Counted from the stretch's first letter, positions 26,108 through 35,998 are shown. The stretch: 64,000 bases of DNA from Henriciella mobilis (GCF_003576315.1 NZ_QWFZ01000020.1:248001-312000), one strand, 5' to 3'. Notes: generated by a model not told the origin, from the letters alone. Made by a program: numbers and translations.

Positions 26108-28051
26108 CTACCTGACGTCCAGCTGGAACGGTGTGACCGGGATAATCCCGTCTGCGTAGAGATTGCAGATCGGTGCATCGCCCCAGCAGTGGCGGATGGT
26201 TGCTGGCTCAATGCCGTCCGGCACCGTGGCAACCAGTGTTCTGCCATCGAGACGGGCATCAGCCCAGTCGCATTGGCCAGCCGCGTTGCAGACGGAGACG
26301 CTGATCACCCGGTCGCTCGAGATCGAGGTGTAATCGCCCTCAGGCAGGTCGATCTTTATGGATCCGCCATCCCGAACGGCCGTCACCGGTGAGTAGCCTG
26401 TGGTGCTGGCGTCCGACGCCCCGGACAAGCCATCCAGCACATCGACCGCGCGCATGGCGACGGTGAGCTTGTCAGGCGGGTGGATATCCGTGCGGTGCCC
26501 GACATCCATCGTCGTGACAAGACCCGTTAGCGGGTCGGCCAGCGCGACACGACGCTGGGCATCCTGCACACCCGCCCAGCCAGACTCCGACGGCAACTCA
26601 GGCATCGCGCCATAGCCCGGCAGCTGGACGACGAGGACTGGCAGGTCTGACCCGAAATTCGAGCGCCAGCCCGCAATCAGCTGATCCAGCAGGCCCTCAT
26701 AGGCATCCGCCCGCCCGGTATTGCTTTCGCCCTGATACCAGATGGCGGCGCTCATCGGCGTGCCGTGCAGCGGCGCAATCATCGCGTTGCCAATCGTGGT
26801 GAAGCCAGTCACCGATTCCCAGGGCGGACGCGGACCGCCATCATCGGCCTGCATCACCGCCTTGTAGGACCAGCCCGACGCGAGCGGGACAGCCTCGCCG
26901 ACCTCCGGCTCAAGCTGCATCACCTCGCCCGGCCCCATCATGCCCCCCGGGCCGTAGCTGTTCAGCACGTTGATCAGGATCGTGTTTTCGCCCGCTTTGA
27001 GCACGCCGGGATCGACGGGATAGACGCGATGGTCTGTCCAGCTTGAGGTCGAGCCGATGAATTCGCCATTGATCCAGACCGCATCTGAATCATCGAACAG
27101 GCCGAGCGAGATTGTCGCCGGTCCGGCCGCCTGTTCCTCTGTCAGGTCAAAGCGGCGGGCAAACCAGAGCCGGCCGAGATGGGTCTCGATGTCAGCATCA
27201 CCATAGGCTTTCCAGTCGGCGAACTGTTCGGGGACACGCTTCCAGCTGGAAAGGTCAAGCTTGGCCTCCCACGGCGCGCTTTCATGCTCGGCTGTCCACC
27301 ACCGCTCCCAGACCGCACCATAGGCTTTCATCGCCGCGTCCGGGTCTTCGCGATAGAGGTCGAGCGTGGCAAGGCTTTCGTCAAATCCGCCGGCTGCCTC
27401 AAGGCGCGCCTGTGGCAGCCAGGCTTCGATCTGCGAACCGCCCCATGAGGAATCGATCAGGCCGATCGGTATGCCTCGCTCCGCACGCAGGCCCTCTCCC
27501 ATGAAATAGCAGACGGCGGAAAAGTCCCGCACGTTTTCAGGCGATGCTGGCGCCCAGCTGGCCTCTTCCGGCAGCTGCGATTGCGGCGAAAGCGCCGTTT
27601 CCTGTGGCACGGTCAGAAGGCGCAGGCTGTCATCGGCGCTCTCGGAAATTGCGGAATCCGGATTGAGCGCCCGGTAGACCGGGTATTCCATATTGGACTG
27701 TCCGGAACATAGCAGGACATCGCCAACCAGGATGTCTTCAGCCGTGTACCTCGTCGTGGCGTCGCTGATGGAGAGCTCATACGGCCCGCCTGCCTGCAGC
27801 GGCTCAAAGCTGACAGACCAGGCCCCATCCGGACCGGCCCGTGTCTCCACAGTCTGGCCCGCAAGCGAAGCGGTGATCACAGCGCCCGGATCGGCTTTAC
27901 CCGTAATCTGCAGGTTTGCGCCGCGCTGCACGACCGCATGGTCGGTATACGCCCCGTCGACCAGGAGCTGGGCCGCCGATGGACCAGCCCCCGCCGCCTG
28001 GCAGCCCCCCAGAAGTGCGAGTGCGGCGAGTGTCCTTGCGGCCTGTCTCAT
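26108..28051 (-). CDS. Sialate-O-acetylesterase family carbohydrate esterase (probable acetyl-xylan esterase)
   Basis: 647-residue SGNH-type esterase lipoprotein. The lipobox LGGC puts the lipidated cysteine at residue 17. The catalytic serine lies in LCSGQSNMEYP (S119) and the Asp-His pair in VGHRTDIHPPDK near residue 540. WYQGESNTGR is the second family motif. A jelly-roll GH2-like sugar-binding segment sits in the middle (about residues 265-350). Family members remove O-acetyl groups from sialic acid or from xylan. As the last gene of the xylulokinase-isomerase-transaldolase unit in a xylan island, acetyl-xylan is the likely substrate. The substrate is inferred, the family is clear. Confidence 0.88.
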   Translation of the reverse strand: MRQAARTLAALALLGGCQAAGAGPSAAQLLVDGAYTDHAVVQRGANLQITGKADPGAVITASLAGQTVETRAGPDGAWSVSFEPLQAGGPYELSISDATTRYTAEDILVGDVLLCSGQSNMEYPVYRALNPDSAISESADDSLRLLTVPQETALSPQSQLPEEASWAPASPENVRDFSAVCYFMGEGLRAERGIPIGLIDSSWGGSQIEAWLPQARLEAAGGFDESLATLDLYREDPDAAMKAYGAVWERWWTAEHESAPWEAKLDLSSWKRVPEQFADWKAYGDADIETHLGRLWFARRFDLTEEQAAGPATISLGLFDDSDAVWINGEFIGSTSSWTDHRVYPVDPGVLKAGENTILINVLNSYGPGGMMGPGEVMQLEPEVGEAVPLASGWSYKAVMQADDGGPRPPWESVTGFTTIGNAMIAPLHGTPMSAAIWYQGESNTGRADAYEGLLDQLIAGWRSNFGSDLPVLVVQLPGYGAMPELPSESGWAGVQDAQRRVALADPLTGLVTTMDVGHRTDIHPPDKLTVAMRAVDVLDGLSGASDASTTGYSPVTAVRDGGSIKIDLPEGDYTSISSDRVISVSVCNAAGQCDWADARLDGRTLVATVPDGIEPATIRHCWGDAPICNLYADGIIPVTPFQLDVR

Positions 28052-28066
28052 TGTCTTTCTCCCGGA

Positions 28067-28717
28067 TCAGACCTTGATGCCGGCCTTCTCTGCGTCGGCG
28101 AGGAAGGCCTTGAGGCCCTTGTCGGTCAGGACATGGCCGGCAAGCGAGCGGATCACATCCGGCGGCGCGGTGACGACATCGGCGCCGATAAGCGCGCATT
28201 CCTTCACATGGTTGGCACTGCGGATCGAGGCGGCAAGCACTTCAGTCTCGAAGCCGTAATTGTCATAGATAGTGCGGATGTCCTGGATGAGGTCCATGCC
28301 ATCGATGTTGATATCGTCCAGCCGGCCGATGAAGGGCGAGATGTAGCTTGCCCCGGCCTTGGCTGCGAGCAGCGCCTGATTGGCCGAGAAGCAGAGCGTC
28401 ACATTGGTGCGCGTGCCTTCGGATCTCAGCTTGCGGCAGGCTTTCAACCCGTCGAGCGTGAGCGGCAGCTTCACGACGACATTGGGTGCCAGCGCGGCCA
28501 GCGCCCGGCCTTGCTCGAGCATGCCGGCCTCATCGGTCGCGATGACCTCAGCGCTCACCGGACCATCGGTGACTTCACAGATTTCCACGATGACTTCGCG
28601 GAAATCGCGGCCGGACTTTCCGACCAGGCTGGGATTGGTCGTGACGCCATCCACAAGACCGGTTGCATGCAGGTCGCGGATCGCTGCGACATCGGCAGTA
28701 TCGACGAAAAACTTCAT
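28067..28717 (-). CDS. Transaldolase / fructose-6-phosphate aldolase type (TalC-like)
   Basis: 216-residue cytosolic aldolase of the small transaldolase subfamily. The N-terminus [20 protein letters not shown] (26-31) and the Schiff-base lysine K83 in VVVKLPLT are characteristic, as is [10 protein letters not shown]. It would link xylulose-5-phosphate made by the upstream kinase to glycolysis via the non-oxidative pentose-phosphate pathway. It lies 10 bases after the isomerase stop and 15 bases before the esterase. Whether it acts as a transaldolase or an F6P aldolase cannot be told from length alone. Confidence 0.92.
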   Translation of the reverse strand: MKFFVDTADVAAIRDLHATGLVDGVTTNPSLVGKSGRDFREVIVEICEVTDGPVSAEVIATDEAGMLEQGRALAALAPNVVVKLPLTLDGLKACRKLRSEGTRTNVTLCFSANQALLAAKAGASYISPFIGRLDDINIDGMDLIQDIRTIYDNYGFETEVLAASIRSANHVKECALIGADVVTAPPDVIRSLAGHVLTDKGLKAFLADAEKAGIKV

Positions 28718-28727
28718 GGCTCGCCTC

Positions 28728-30071
28728 CTATTTCAGGCTGCGGTTGACGAGGTTTTCCAGATATTCCTGACGGCCGGACGTGTGCTTGCCGTCGAGGCCT
28801 GCGCTCGCAGCGTGGTCGGCAATCGTTTCCAGTGACGCGTCCGGCGACAGCATGCGCTGGCCGAGCTCGCCTTTCCAGCCGGCATAGCGCTCATCCTTGA
28901 AGGCCTGGATCTCGCCGCGCTCGACAATGTCTGCCGCCGACAGGAGTGCCCGCGCCAGCGCATCCACGCCGCCGACATGCGCATAGACCAGATCGATCTC
29001 ATCGGAGCTCTGGCGGCGCACCTTGGCGTCGAAGTTGAAGCCCCCAGTATCAAGTCCGCCGGATGGCAGCAGCTCGACCAGCGCCAGAGTGATGTCGCGG
29101 ATGTCGAGATGAAACTGGTCGGTGTCCCAGCCATTCTGGTAGTTGCCGGTGTTGATGTCGATCGAGCCCATCATGCCGAGCGAGACCGCCGTTGCCACTT
29201 CGTGCGAGAAGCTGTGGCCCGACAGCGTCGAGTGGTTCGGCTCGATGTTCACATGCACCTCGCCAAGCAGGTCGAAGCGTTTCAGGAAGCCATAGATCGT
29301 CGCCACGTCGAAATCGTACTGGTGGTACATCGGCTCGTGCGGCTTCGGCTCGATCAGGATCTTGCCGTCAAAACCGAGCTTATGCTTGTGCTCGACGACC
29401 ATGGAAAGGAAGCGGCCGAAATTCTCCAGCTCGCGGGTAAGGTCGGTGTTGAGCAGCGTGTCATAGCCTTCGCGCCCGCCCCAGAGGACATAGTTTGCGC
29501 CCCCGAGCTTGTGGGTCGCCTCCAGGCAGTCGCGAATCTGGCGGATCGCGCAGGCGGCAACTTCCGGGTCCGGATTGGTCAGGCCGCCGGCGGCATAGCG
29601 CGGATGGCCGAACAGCTTCGCCGTACCCCAGAGCAGCTTGACGCCGGTCTCTTCCTGGTAGCCGGCCAGACGATCGGTCTGGCGCTTGAAATTGTTCGAC
29701 AGCTCGTCGGGCGTGTCGGAGGCTTCGGTGATGTCCTCATCGTGGAAGCAGTAGAATGGCAGGCCGAGCACCTTGAAGAAATCGAAAGCGGCGGCCATGC
29801 GCGCATCGGCGGCGGCGCGGTCATTTCCGGTACGCTGCCAGGGGCGGTTGAAGGTGCCAGCGCCGAACACGTCGAAGCCGTCCCAGCAGAAGGTGTGCCA
29901 GTAGCAGACGGCCATGCGCAGGTGGTCTTCCATCCGCTTGCCGAGGACCATCTGGTCCTTGTCATAGTAGCGGTAGGCCAGCGGGTTGTCGCTGCTTACG
30001 CCCTCGAACTTGACCGGCGCCATGTCGGCGAAGGGTGACCGGCTCCCAAGACTTGCATTCGAATCTGCCAT
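28728..30071 (-). CDS. xylA: D-xylose isomerase
   Basis: 447-residue cytosolic enzyme that converts D-xylose to D-xylulose, of the longer class-II type (about 440 residues). Recognisable features are YWHTFCWDG (about 57-65), the catalytic histidine in FYCFHDEDI (about residue 106), metal-binding [26 protein letters not shown] and [14 protein letters not shown] lies 7 bases before the ATG. The xylulokinase gene ends 1 base upstream, so the two are tightly coupled. Its presence beside a complete-looking lower Weimberg pathway means that two xylose routes are encoded. Confidence 0.96.
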   Translation of the reverse strand: MADSNASLGSRSPFADMAPVKFEGVSSDNPLAYRYYDKDQMVLGKRMEDHLRMAVCYWHTFCWDGFDVFGAGTFNRPWQRTGNDRAAADARMAAAFDFFKVLGLPFYCFHDEDITEASDTPDELSNNFKRQTDRLAGYQEETGVKLLWGTAKLFGHPRYAAGGLTNPDPEVAACAIRQIRDCLEATHKLGGANYVLWGGREGYDTLLNTDLTRELENFGRFLSMVVEHKHKLGFDGKILIEPKPHEPMYHQYDFDVATIYGFLKRFDLLGEVHVNIEPNHSTLSGHSFSHEVATAVSLGMMGSIDINTGNYQNGWDTDQFHLDIRDITLALVELLPSGGLDTGGFNFDAKVRRQSSDEIDLVYAHVGGVDALARALLSAADIVERGEIQAFKDERYAGWKGELGQRMLSPDASLETIADHAASAGLDGKHTSGRQEYLENLVNRSLK

Positions 30072-30072
30072 T

Positions 30073-31527
30073 TCAATCTCCTGTAAATTCGCCGACCAGC
30101 GCCTGGTAGAGACGGGTGAACTTCACGCGTTTCTCCTGCAGGCGGTCGATGTCGGGGTCGTGTGGTTCGATAACGTTGATCGCGCGGGGCGCGGCGAAGG
30201 CCTCGTCATAAGTGCCCTTCAGCTGGGAGTAGCGGGCAAGCCTTGCTGCGCCGAGCGCGGGCCCGGTTGCCGCGCCGTCGCGATAGACGAGCGGACGCTC
30301 CAGGACGGCGGCAAGGATGCGGCCCCAATAGGCAGACTGGGAGCCGCCGCCAATCACGGAAATCGAATGAACATCGATGCCGGAATCGAGCAGCGCATCG
30401 AAGCCGTCCGCCATGCCGAAGGCGACGCCTTCCAGGACGGCCTGCGCAATCTGGCCCTTGGAGCTGTCATGGTCGAGACCGAACAGGACGCCGCTCGCAT
30501 AGGGGTTGTTATGCGGCGTGCGTTCACCTGAAAGGTAGGGGAGGAAAACCTCCTTGCAGGCTAGGCTTGCGTCCCGTTCGGCCAAGTTGATCATGTCTTC
30601 AGCTGATGGCGTACCGGTCGCCTGGCAGGCCCAGTCGACACAGCTCGCCGCACTCAGCATGACGGACATGAGATGCCAGCGGCCCGGCAGGGCGTGGCAG
30701 AAAGCGTGGGCGGCAGAGTCCGGGTTCGAGCGGAACTCGCTGCCTGCCACGAAGATTACACCGGAAGTGCCGAGCGAGAGCAGCGCATCGCCTTCATCGA
30801 CGATTCCGGCGCCGACAGCGCCAGCGGCATTGTCACCGCCGCCCGCCACGACAGGCACGCGATCCATGCCCCAGGCTTCAGCGGCCTCCTGGCGGAGGAT
30901 GCCGGTTTCCTCGACACCTTCATGCAGGCTCGGCATGTGATCGACGGTCAGCCCGCAGGCGTCCAGCAACGGCTCATGCCATTTGCGGCCTGCAACATCC
31001 ATCCAGAGCGTGCCGGCCGAATCCGACATGTCGGAGGCCAGCTCGCCGGTCATCCGCAGGCGGACATAATCCTTCGGCAGCAGGACCTTGGCGACCTTGG
31101 CGAAAATTTCCGGCTCATGCCGGCGCACCCATTCGAGCTTTGGCGCGGTAAAGCCGGGCATGACGAGATTACCGCCCTTCTCGACAAAGTCCGGCTCTTT
31201 TTCCTGGAGGGCCGAGGCCTCTTCCAGACTGCGGCCGTCATTCCAGAGGATGGCCGGTCTCAGCGGGTTCAAGGCCTTGTCGAGCAGCGTTGCGCCATGC
31301 ATCTGGCCCGACAGGCCGACGGCCTTCACGGCGTGACGATGATTCACGTTCAGGCCGGCAACCGCCATGTTTGTGGCCGTCCACCAGTCGGCGGGCTTCT
31401 GCTCCGACCAGAGCGGCTTCGGCCGCGAAATCGGAAGATCAGCGCTCGCCGTGTCCACGACACGGCCAGCCTCATCCATCAGAACGGCCTTTACGCTCGA
31501 TGTCCCGATATCAATTCCCAGAAACAC
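30073..31527 (-). CDS. xylB: Xylulokinase
   Basis: 484-residue FGGY-family kinase phosphorylating D-xylulose to xylulose-5-phosphate. I chose GTG 31527 (protein begins VFLGIDIGTSSVK) because it puts the phosphate-1 motif at the expected N-terminus and gives the same length as the E. coli enzyme; the ATG at 31596 adds 23 non-family residues. Further motifs are GLSGQMHGATLLD, WNDGRS, LSLGTSGVIF and IGGGSQSAYWG. GGAAGGA lies 10 bases upstream. It leads the unit xylB-xylA-transaldolase-esterase under an operator at 31607-31620. Confidence 0.94.
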   Translation of the reverse strand: MFLGIDIGTSSVKAVLMDEAGRVVDTASADLPISRPKPLWSEQKPADWWTATNMAVAGLNVNHRHAVKAVGLSGQMHGATLLDKALNPLRPAILWNDGRSLEEASALQEKEPDFVEKGGNLVMPGFTAPKLEWVRRHEPEIFAKVAKVLLPKDYVRLRMTGELASDMSDSAGTLWMDVAGRKWHEPLLDACGLTVDHMPSLHEGVEETGILRQEAAEAWGMDRVPVVAGGGDNAAGAVGAGIVDEGDALLSLGTSGVIFVAGSEFRSNPDSAAHAFCHALPGRWHLMSVMLSAASCVDWACQATGTPSAEDMINLAERDASLACKEVFLPYLSGERTPHNNPYASGVLFGLDHDSSKGQIAQAVLEGVAFGMADGFDALLDSGIDVHSISVIGGGSQSAYWGRILAAVLERPLVYRDGAATGPALGAARLARYSQLKGTYDEAFAAPRAINVIEPHDPDIDRLQEKRVKFTRLYQALVGEFTGD

Positions 31528-31606
31528 GTCTCTGGTTTCCTTCCCTCTCCTTGCGACATCCTGCAGTTGTCCTTGCGTGCGAACACCAGCAGCCATCGCG
31601 ATTATA

Positions 31607-31620
31607 TGATAACGCTAACA
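31607..31620. promoter_or_regulatory. LacI-type operator of the xylBA unit
   Basis: TGATAACGCTAACA, extended symmetrically by flanking TA/TA (TATGATAACGCTAACATA). It lies 80 bases upstream of the xylB GTG. The same 14 bases occur at 38389-38402 before the xylanase gene. Confidence 0.75.
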
Positions 31621-31793
31621 TATTGCGCCTGCGTGGACAACACTGCTGTGTGCGGCTTTTTGTTCGATTGCAGTAAGCCGAGGCATGCGCCGCCGGTGAA
31701 GCTCGCTGTGTCGAGGGCATATCTTGTCCCCGAAACGACGAATCCGTGCCAAAACCACTTTAAACTTGCCAGAGTGTGAGTTAGCGTCGTTTA

Positions 31794-31807
31794 TGGTAGC
31801 CCTAACA
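31794..31807. promoter_or_regulatory. LacI-type operator of the MFS porter gene
   Basis: TGGTAGCCCTAACA, 57 bases upstream of the porter ATG. The right half CTAACA is intact and the left half differs at two positions from TGTTAGCG. Confidence 0.68.
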
Positions 31808-31864
31808 TTTTGGGTTGGGTTCAAGAGAAAAGCAGTTCTCCATTGAAGGGGATTGGGAGGAAAA

Positions 31865-33286
31865 ATGACTGATACGACAGCGGCCACCGGCCGGTTCGAA
31901 GGCGACTTTGCGTTCGTCCTTCTCATCAGCTGCGTCGCCACGATTGGCGGCTTCCTGTTCGGATTTGACAGCGGCGTGATCAATGGCACGGTCGACGGGC
32001 TGAGCGCGGCGTTCAATTCCGATGCAGCCGTCACCGGCTTCAATGTCGCGTCCATCCTGCTGGGCTGCGCGGCAGGCGCGGCAGCCGCGGGCAAGCTGTC
32101 CGACATGTTCGGGCGCCGCACGATGATGATCGTCGCCGCGATCTTCTTTATCGTCAGCGCGTGGGGCTCCGGCATTGCGGGTTCGTCCATGGAGTTCGTG
32201 ATCTACCGGATCATCGGCGGCCTTGCTGTCGGTGCTGCCAGTGTCATGGCCCCTGCCTACATTTCCGAAGTCGCACCGGCCCATTTGCGCGGCCGCCTGT
32301 CTTCGATCCAGCAGGTCGCGATCATTGCCGGCCTGTTCGTTGCCTTTCTCAGCAACTTCCTGATTGCGGGCGCTGCAGGCTCTGCCACGAGCGTCTGGAT
32401 GTGGGGCTTCGAAGCCTGGCGCTGGATGTTCTGGATCGAGCTCATCCCGGCGGCGATCTTCCTGATCGCGCTGCTCGCGATCCCGGAAAGCCCGCGCTAT
32501 CTCGTCGTGAGCGGCAAGAAGGATGCAGCCCGCAGCGTGCTTGAGCGTATCACGGGCCAGCGCCGCGCAGCCGGCAAGGTCGCGGAAATCGAGGAATCCC
32601 TCGCGCGTGATCACAAGCCGCGTATCTCTGACATCTTCCGCGGTGGCACGGTGCTTCGTCCCATCATCTGGGTCGGCATCGGCCTTGCGGTGTTCCAGCA
32701 GCTCGTCGGTATCAACGTCGTCTTCTATTACGGCGCCGTGCTCTGGCAGGCGGCCGGCTTCACCGAAAGCGATGCGCTTCTGACCAACGTCCTGTCAGGC
32801 GGCCTCAGTATCGCAGCCGTGGCTTTGGGCCTCATGCTGATTGACCGTATCGGCCGCAAGCCGATGCTGATGATCGGCTCGATCGGCATGGCGGTTACGC
32901 TTGGCCTCGTCGCCTTCGCCTTCTCGACCGGCGCGCTGGTCGATGGCAGCCTGAAGCTCTCCAGCTCGATGGGCCTGCTCGCGCTCGTCGCAGCCAATAT
33001 CTATGTGATGTTCTTCAACTTCTCCTGGGGACCGGTCATGTGGGTGATGCTGGGTGAGATGTTCCCGAACCAGCTGCGTGGCTCCGGCCTCGCGGTTTCG
33101 GGCTTCTTCCAGTGGATCGCGAACTTCGCCATCACGCTGACCTTCCCGATCATGCTGGCCGCACCCGGCATCGGCCTGACGGGGGCTTATGGCGTATACA
33201 CCGTGTTTGCCATCATCTCGATCTTCTTCGTGATGTGGGCGGTGAAGGAAACCAAAGGCAAGGAACTGGAAGACATGCAGGGCTGA
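31865..33286 (+). CDS. MFS sugar porter, probable D-xylose:H+ symporter (XylE-like)
   Basis: 473-residue inner-membrane transporter of the sugar porter family with twelve predicted helices. Family signatures: GGFLFGFDSGVINGT in helix 1, DMFGRRTMM after helix 2, RIIGGLAVGAASVMAPAYISE in helix 4, IPESPRYLV at the end of helix 6, QQLVGINVVFYYG in helix 7, DRIGRKPMLM after helix 8, and KETKGKELE at the end. ATG 31865 has GGGAGG 4 bases upstream. It lies divergent to xylB under an operator and ends at a strong terminator. Xylose is the likely substrate from context; glucose or arabinose are possible. Confidence 0.93.
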   Translation: MTDTTAATGRFEGDFAFVLLISCVATIGGFLFGFDSGVINGTVDGLSAAFNSDAAVTGFNVASILLGCAAGAAAAGKLSDMFGRRTMMIVAAIFFIVSAWGSGIAGSSMEFVIYRIIGGLAVGAASVMAPAYISEVAPAHLRGRLSSIQQVAIIAGLFVAFLSNFLIAGAAGSATSVWMWGFEAWRWMFWIELIPAAIFLIALLAIPESPRYLVVSGKKDAARSVLERITGQRRAAGKVAEIEESLARDHKPRISDIFRGGTVLRPIIWVGIGLAVFQQLVGINVVFYYGAVLWQAAGFTESDALLTNVLSGGLSIAAVALGLMLIDRIGRKPMLMIGSIGMAVTLGLVAFAFSTGALVDGSLKLSSSMGLLALVAANIYVMFFNFSWGPVMWVMLGEMFPNQLRGSGLAVSGFFQWIANFAITLTFPIMLAAPGIGLTGAYGVYTVFAIISIFFVMWAVKETKGKELEDMQG

Positions 33287-33312
33287 TCTGCCCTCTTCCA
33301 GAGCAAAACGAT

Positions 33313-33347
33313 ATGCGGCGGGCCTTCCAGGTCCGCCGCATTTTTTT
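33313..33347 (+). terminator. Rho-independent terminator after the MFS porter gene
   Basis: Twelve-pair stem ATGCGGCGGGCC / GGTCCGCCGCAT (one wobble) with a five-base loop, ending in seven T at 33341-33347. It starts 26 bases after the stop codon. Confidence 0.92.
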
Positions 33348-33426
33348 GCGCGATCAGAATTTAAAGGGGGGCGTCTGGTTGGGGAGCGTCGCCCTTGTCC
33401 ATGTCAGGCCCGGCACAGAGCGTGGC

Positions 33427-33480
33427 GCGCGGCCACACTCACCTTTCAGCCGCGTTCGCGCGCGAAAAGGAGCGTGGCCG
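33427..33480 (-). terminator. Imperfect hairpin after the converging GH3 gene
   Basis: On the minus strand, a G/C-rich arm containing GCGGCCACGCTCC pairs imperfectly with a second arm containing GCGGCCACACTC about 35 bases away. It lies 20 bases after the GH3 stop. It could end that transcript, but there is no T-run. Confidence 0.4.
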
Positions 33481-33499
33481 CCAGAGCCTGGGGCTCGCC

Positions 33500-35920
33500 C
33501 TACTCCACGCTCAGCGTGACGCTTTGCGTGTCGGCAGAGCTTGAGCCCGTCATGATCTCAAACTCACCGGGTTCGACGATCCGCTCCATATCCTTGTTCC
33601 AGAAGCGGAAATCCTTTTCGCCAAGGGTGAAGCTCACGGTCTTCGTCTCGCCCGGCTGGAGCGTGACCCGCTCGAAGCCGCGCAGTTCCTTCACCGGCCG
33701 GGTGACCGAGGCGACGAGGTCGCGAATGTAAAGCTGCACCACTTCGTCGCCGGCCATATCGCCGGTATTGGTCACATCGACCGTCACGGTCACCTCGCCA
33801 TCGACACCGATCGTGGCGGACGAAAGCGTCGGCGCGCTGATGTCGAATGTGGTGTAGGACAGCCCATAGCCGAACGGATAAAGCGGCTCGGTCGTATCGA
33901 AGAGATACCCGCGCAGCGCACTCGGCTTGTGATTGTAGACGAGCGGCAGCTGGCCGACCGAGCGGGCCATCGTCACCGGCAGCTTGCCGCCGGGATTGTA
34001 GTCGCCGAACAGGACGTCGGCCATCGCGGTGCCGCCCTCCTGGCCGAGATACCAGCCCTCGACCAGCGCATTGGTCTTCTCTGCAACCTCATCGACGCCA
34101 AGGGGCTTGCCATTGATCAGCACGGTGACGACAGGCTTGCCGAGCGCGAACATCGCGTCCGCCAGCTCCTGTTGCTCGCCGACAAGTTCGATGTCGGTGC
34201 GGTCGCCGAGGTGCTGATTGTCCCAGCCCTCGCGGCTGGTCGCTTCCGTGCCGCCGATGACGAGGATGATCACATCCGCGCTTTCTGCGACCGATTTGGC
34301 CTCCTCGATCATGGCGAGGTTCGCCTCGCGGTCGGCGAGGATGATCTCATTCTCCCACCAGTCGCCCTGCGAGGTGATCTCGACGCCCGGATGATGAACG
34401 ATTTCTGCGGCGTCGCCGACCTCAGCCTCGATCCCGTCAAGGACGGTGAGGACACGGGTCGGGACGTCAGAATAGCCGCCGAGACGCACCGCGTCTGCAT
34501 TCGGTCCGATAACGGCGATCTTGCCAAACGCACCCTTGTCCAGCGGCAGGACACCGTCATTCTTCAAGAGGACGATCGACTTGCGCGCCGCCTCTTCAGC
34601 AAGCGCGCGCGCGTCTGCATTGTCGGTGATCTCTTCGGCATAGGCGGCGTCCGCATATGGATCCTCGAACATGCCGGAGAGGAATTTGATCTCGAGCATG
34701 CGCCGGACAGCGGTGTCGATTTCCTCTTCGGTGACGAGGCCTTTTTCCAGTGCATCAGGGAGCAGCTTGAACGCATTGCCATCCGGCAGGTCGAAGTCGA
34801 CGCCGGCTTTCAGAGCACGTACGGCGGCTGCTTCCATGTCCGGCTCGACGCCGTGCAGGCGAACGAGATCGTCAATGCCCCAATAGTCGCTGACAACACC
34901 ACCCTTGAAGCCCCACTCGCCGCGCAGGACATCATTCAGCAGCCAGCCATTGGCATGCGAGGGCACGCCGTCGATTTCATTGTACGACGCCATCAGGCTG
35001 CGGATTTCCGAGTTCTCCACGATGTGTTCAAACGGCGGGAAGAAGACCTCGCGCAGGATACGTTCCGAGAGGTTGGACGGGCCGACATTTGTGCCGCTTT
35101 CAGGCTGTCCGTGGCCGGTCATGTGTTTCAGCGTCGCGAAAACCTTGTCGTCTGCCAGCGGCAGGGTGCGTCCCTGGAAGCCATAAACGGCGGCAAGGCC
35201 AATCTCCCCGGCGAGATAAGGGTCTTCGCCATAGGTCTCCTCGATGCGGCCCCAGCGCGGATCGCGCGCCACATCGACCACTGGCGAGAGCACCATGTGC
35301 GGCCCGCGCGCCCGGATCTCGCGGGCAACAACGGAATAGATGTCCTCGATCAGCTCAGGGTCCCAGGTCGAGGCAAGGCCGATCGCTTGCGGGAAGGAGG
35401 TCGCCCCGCGCGCGGCATAGCCGTGCAGGCCTTCTTCGTGGAACAGGACGGGGATGCCGAGACGCGTCTCCTCGACGGCATACTTCTGGATCGCATTGAC
35501 CAGTTCGACCGTCTGCGCCTCATCCCTGAAGGGCTGCTCCAGCGGGCTCGACGGGCCCTGAAGGTCATTCGGCCGGGCAAAATGGCCAAAGCCTGAAGGA
35601 TAGGCTGCCTCGGCCAGCGCGGGATCGAACTTGCCGTCTTCGTCGAACAGCTCGGTCTTGGTAGTCCAGATCGTTGTGATCTGGGCGATCTTCTCCTCGA
35701 GCGTCATGCGTGAGAGCAGGTCTTCCACGCGCGCATCAACGCTGAGGCTCGCATTCCTGTACGGTGCGTCGTCGTCCGAGACTTGCTGCGCCTGAGACGT
35801 GGCCTGAAGACCGGCTGCGTTCTGGCAGGCAACCGCGAGACAAACCGCAGCCGTTGCTGCGCCAAGCCGCTTCAGCAAGCTGTGCTTGAATTGCCCTGTG
35901 CCGCTTCTAGAATCGCGCAT
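33500..35920 (-). CDS. GH3 beta-glucosidase/xylosidase lipoprotein
   Basis: 806-residue glycoside hydrolase family 3 lipoprotein (lipobox AVAC, C32). It has a two-domain GH3 core and a C-terminal FnIII-like domain. Motifs are DVARDPRWGRIEETYGEDP (216-234), KHMTGHGQPESG and the nucleophile D345 in GGVVSDYWGID. The KHMTGHGQPESG region resembles GH3 enzymes acting on xylo-oligosaccharides and other beta-glycosides with exo action. I preferred ATG 35920 over an in-frame GTG 9 bases upstream because GGGAG sits 8 bases before it. It is divergent from no gene; its operator lies 24 bases upstream, after the LacI regulator stop. Confidence 0.92.
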   Translation of the reverse strand: MRDSRSGTGQFKHSLLKRLGAATAAVCLAVACQNAAGLQATSQAQQVSDDDAPYRNASLSVDARVEDLLSRMTLEEKIAQITTIWTTKTELFDEDGKFDPALAEAAYPSGFGHFARPNDLQGPSSPLEQPFRDEAQTVELVNAIQKYAVEETRLGIPVLFHEEGLHGYAARGATSFPQAIGLASTWDPELIEDIYSVVAREIRARGPHMVLSPVVDVARDPRWGRIEETYGEDPYLAGEIGLAAVYGFQGRTLPLADDKVFATLKHMTGHGQPESGTNVGPSNLSERILREVFFPPFEHIVENSEIRSLMASYNEIDGVPSHANGWLLNDVLRGEWGFKGGVVSDYWGIDDLVRLHGVEPDMEAAAVRALKAGVDFDLPDGNAFKLLPDALEKGLVTEEEIDTAVRRMLEIKFLSGMFEDPYADAAYAEEITDNADARALAEEAARKSIVLLKNDGVLPLDKGAFGKIAVIGPNADAVRLGGYSDVPTRVLTVLDGIEAEVGDAAEIVHHPGVEITSQGDWWENEIILADREANLAMIEEAKSVAESADVIILVIGGTEATSREGWDNQHLGDRTDIELVGEQQELADAMFALGKPVVTVLINGKPLGVDEVAEKTNALVEGWYLGQEGGTAMADVLFGDYNPGGKLPVTMARSVGQLPLVYNHKPSALRGYLFDTTEPLYPFGYGLSYTTFDISAPTLSSATIGVDGEVTVTVDVTNTGDMAGDEVVQLYIRDLVASVTRPVKELRGFERVTLQPGETKTVSFTLGEKDFRFWNKDMERIVEPGEFEIMTGSSSADTQSVTLSVE

Positions 35921-35943
35921 CGACGTCACTCCCTGTCATTTTA

Positions 35944-35957
35944 TGATAGGGCTAACA
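35944..35957. promoter_or_regulatory. LacI-type operator of the GH3 gene at 33500-35920
   Basis: TGATAGGGCTAACA within the longer symmetric string TTATGATAGGGCTAACATAA, 24 bases upstream of the GH3 ATG. It lies in the gap between the GH3 gene and the upstream LacI gene, which points the same way. Confidence 0.72.
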
Positions 35958-35998
35958 TAATGACGACAGACGCGACCTGTAAACTGTTTTCGACGCGC

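Larger units (their letters stand above)
31528..31864. promoter_or_regulatory. Divergent control region between xylB and the MFS porter gene
   Basis: 337 bases without a gene. It holds one operator near each gene (31607-31620 and 31794-31807, centres 187 bases apart). A further half-site GTTAGCG lies at 31780-31786. No small reading frame with a convincing ribosome site was seen. Confidence 0.7.

Noticed and set aside
31621-31793. A regulatory RNA or leader peptide in the xylB / MFS gap
   Set aside because: No short frame with a ribosome site and no strong hairpin with a T-run was seen; operators explain the conserved look of the gap.
33929-35596. A 555-codon open frame on the plus strand opposite the GH3 gene
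   Set aside because: No domain or ribosome site and the composition of an antisense frame; the GH3 gene on the other strand has its full set of motifs.
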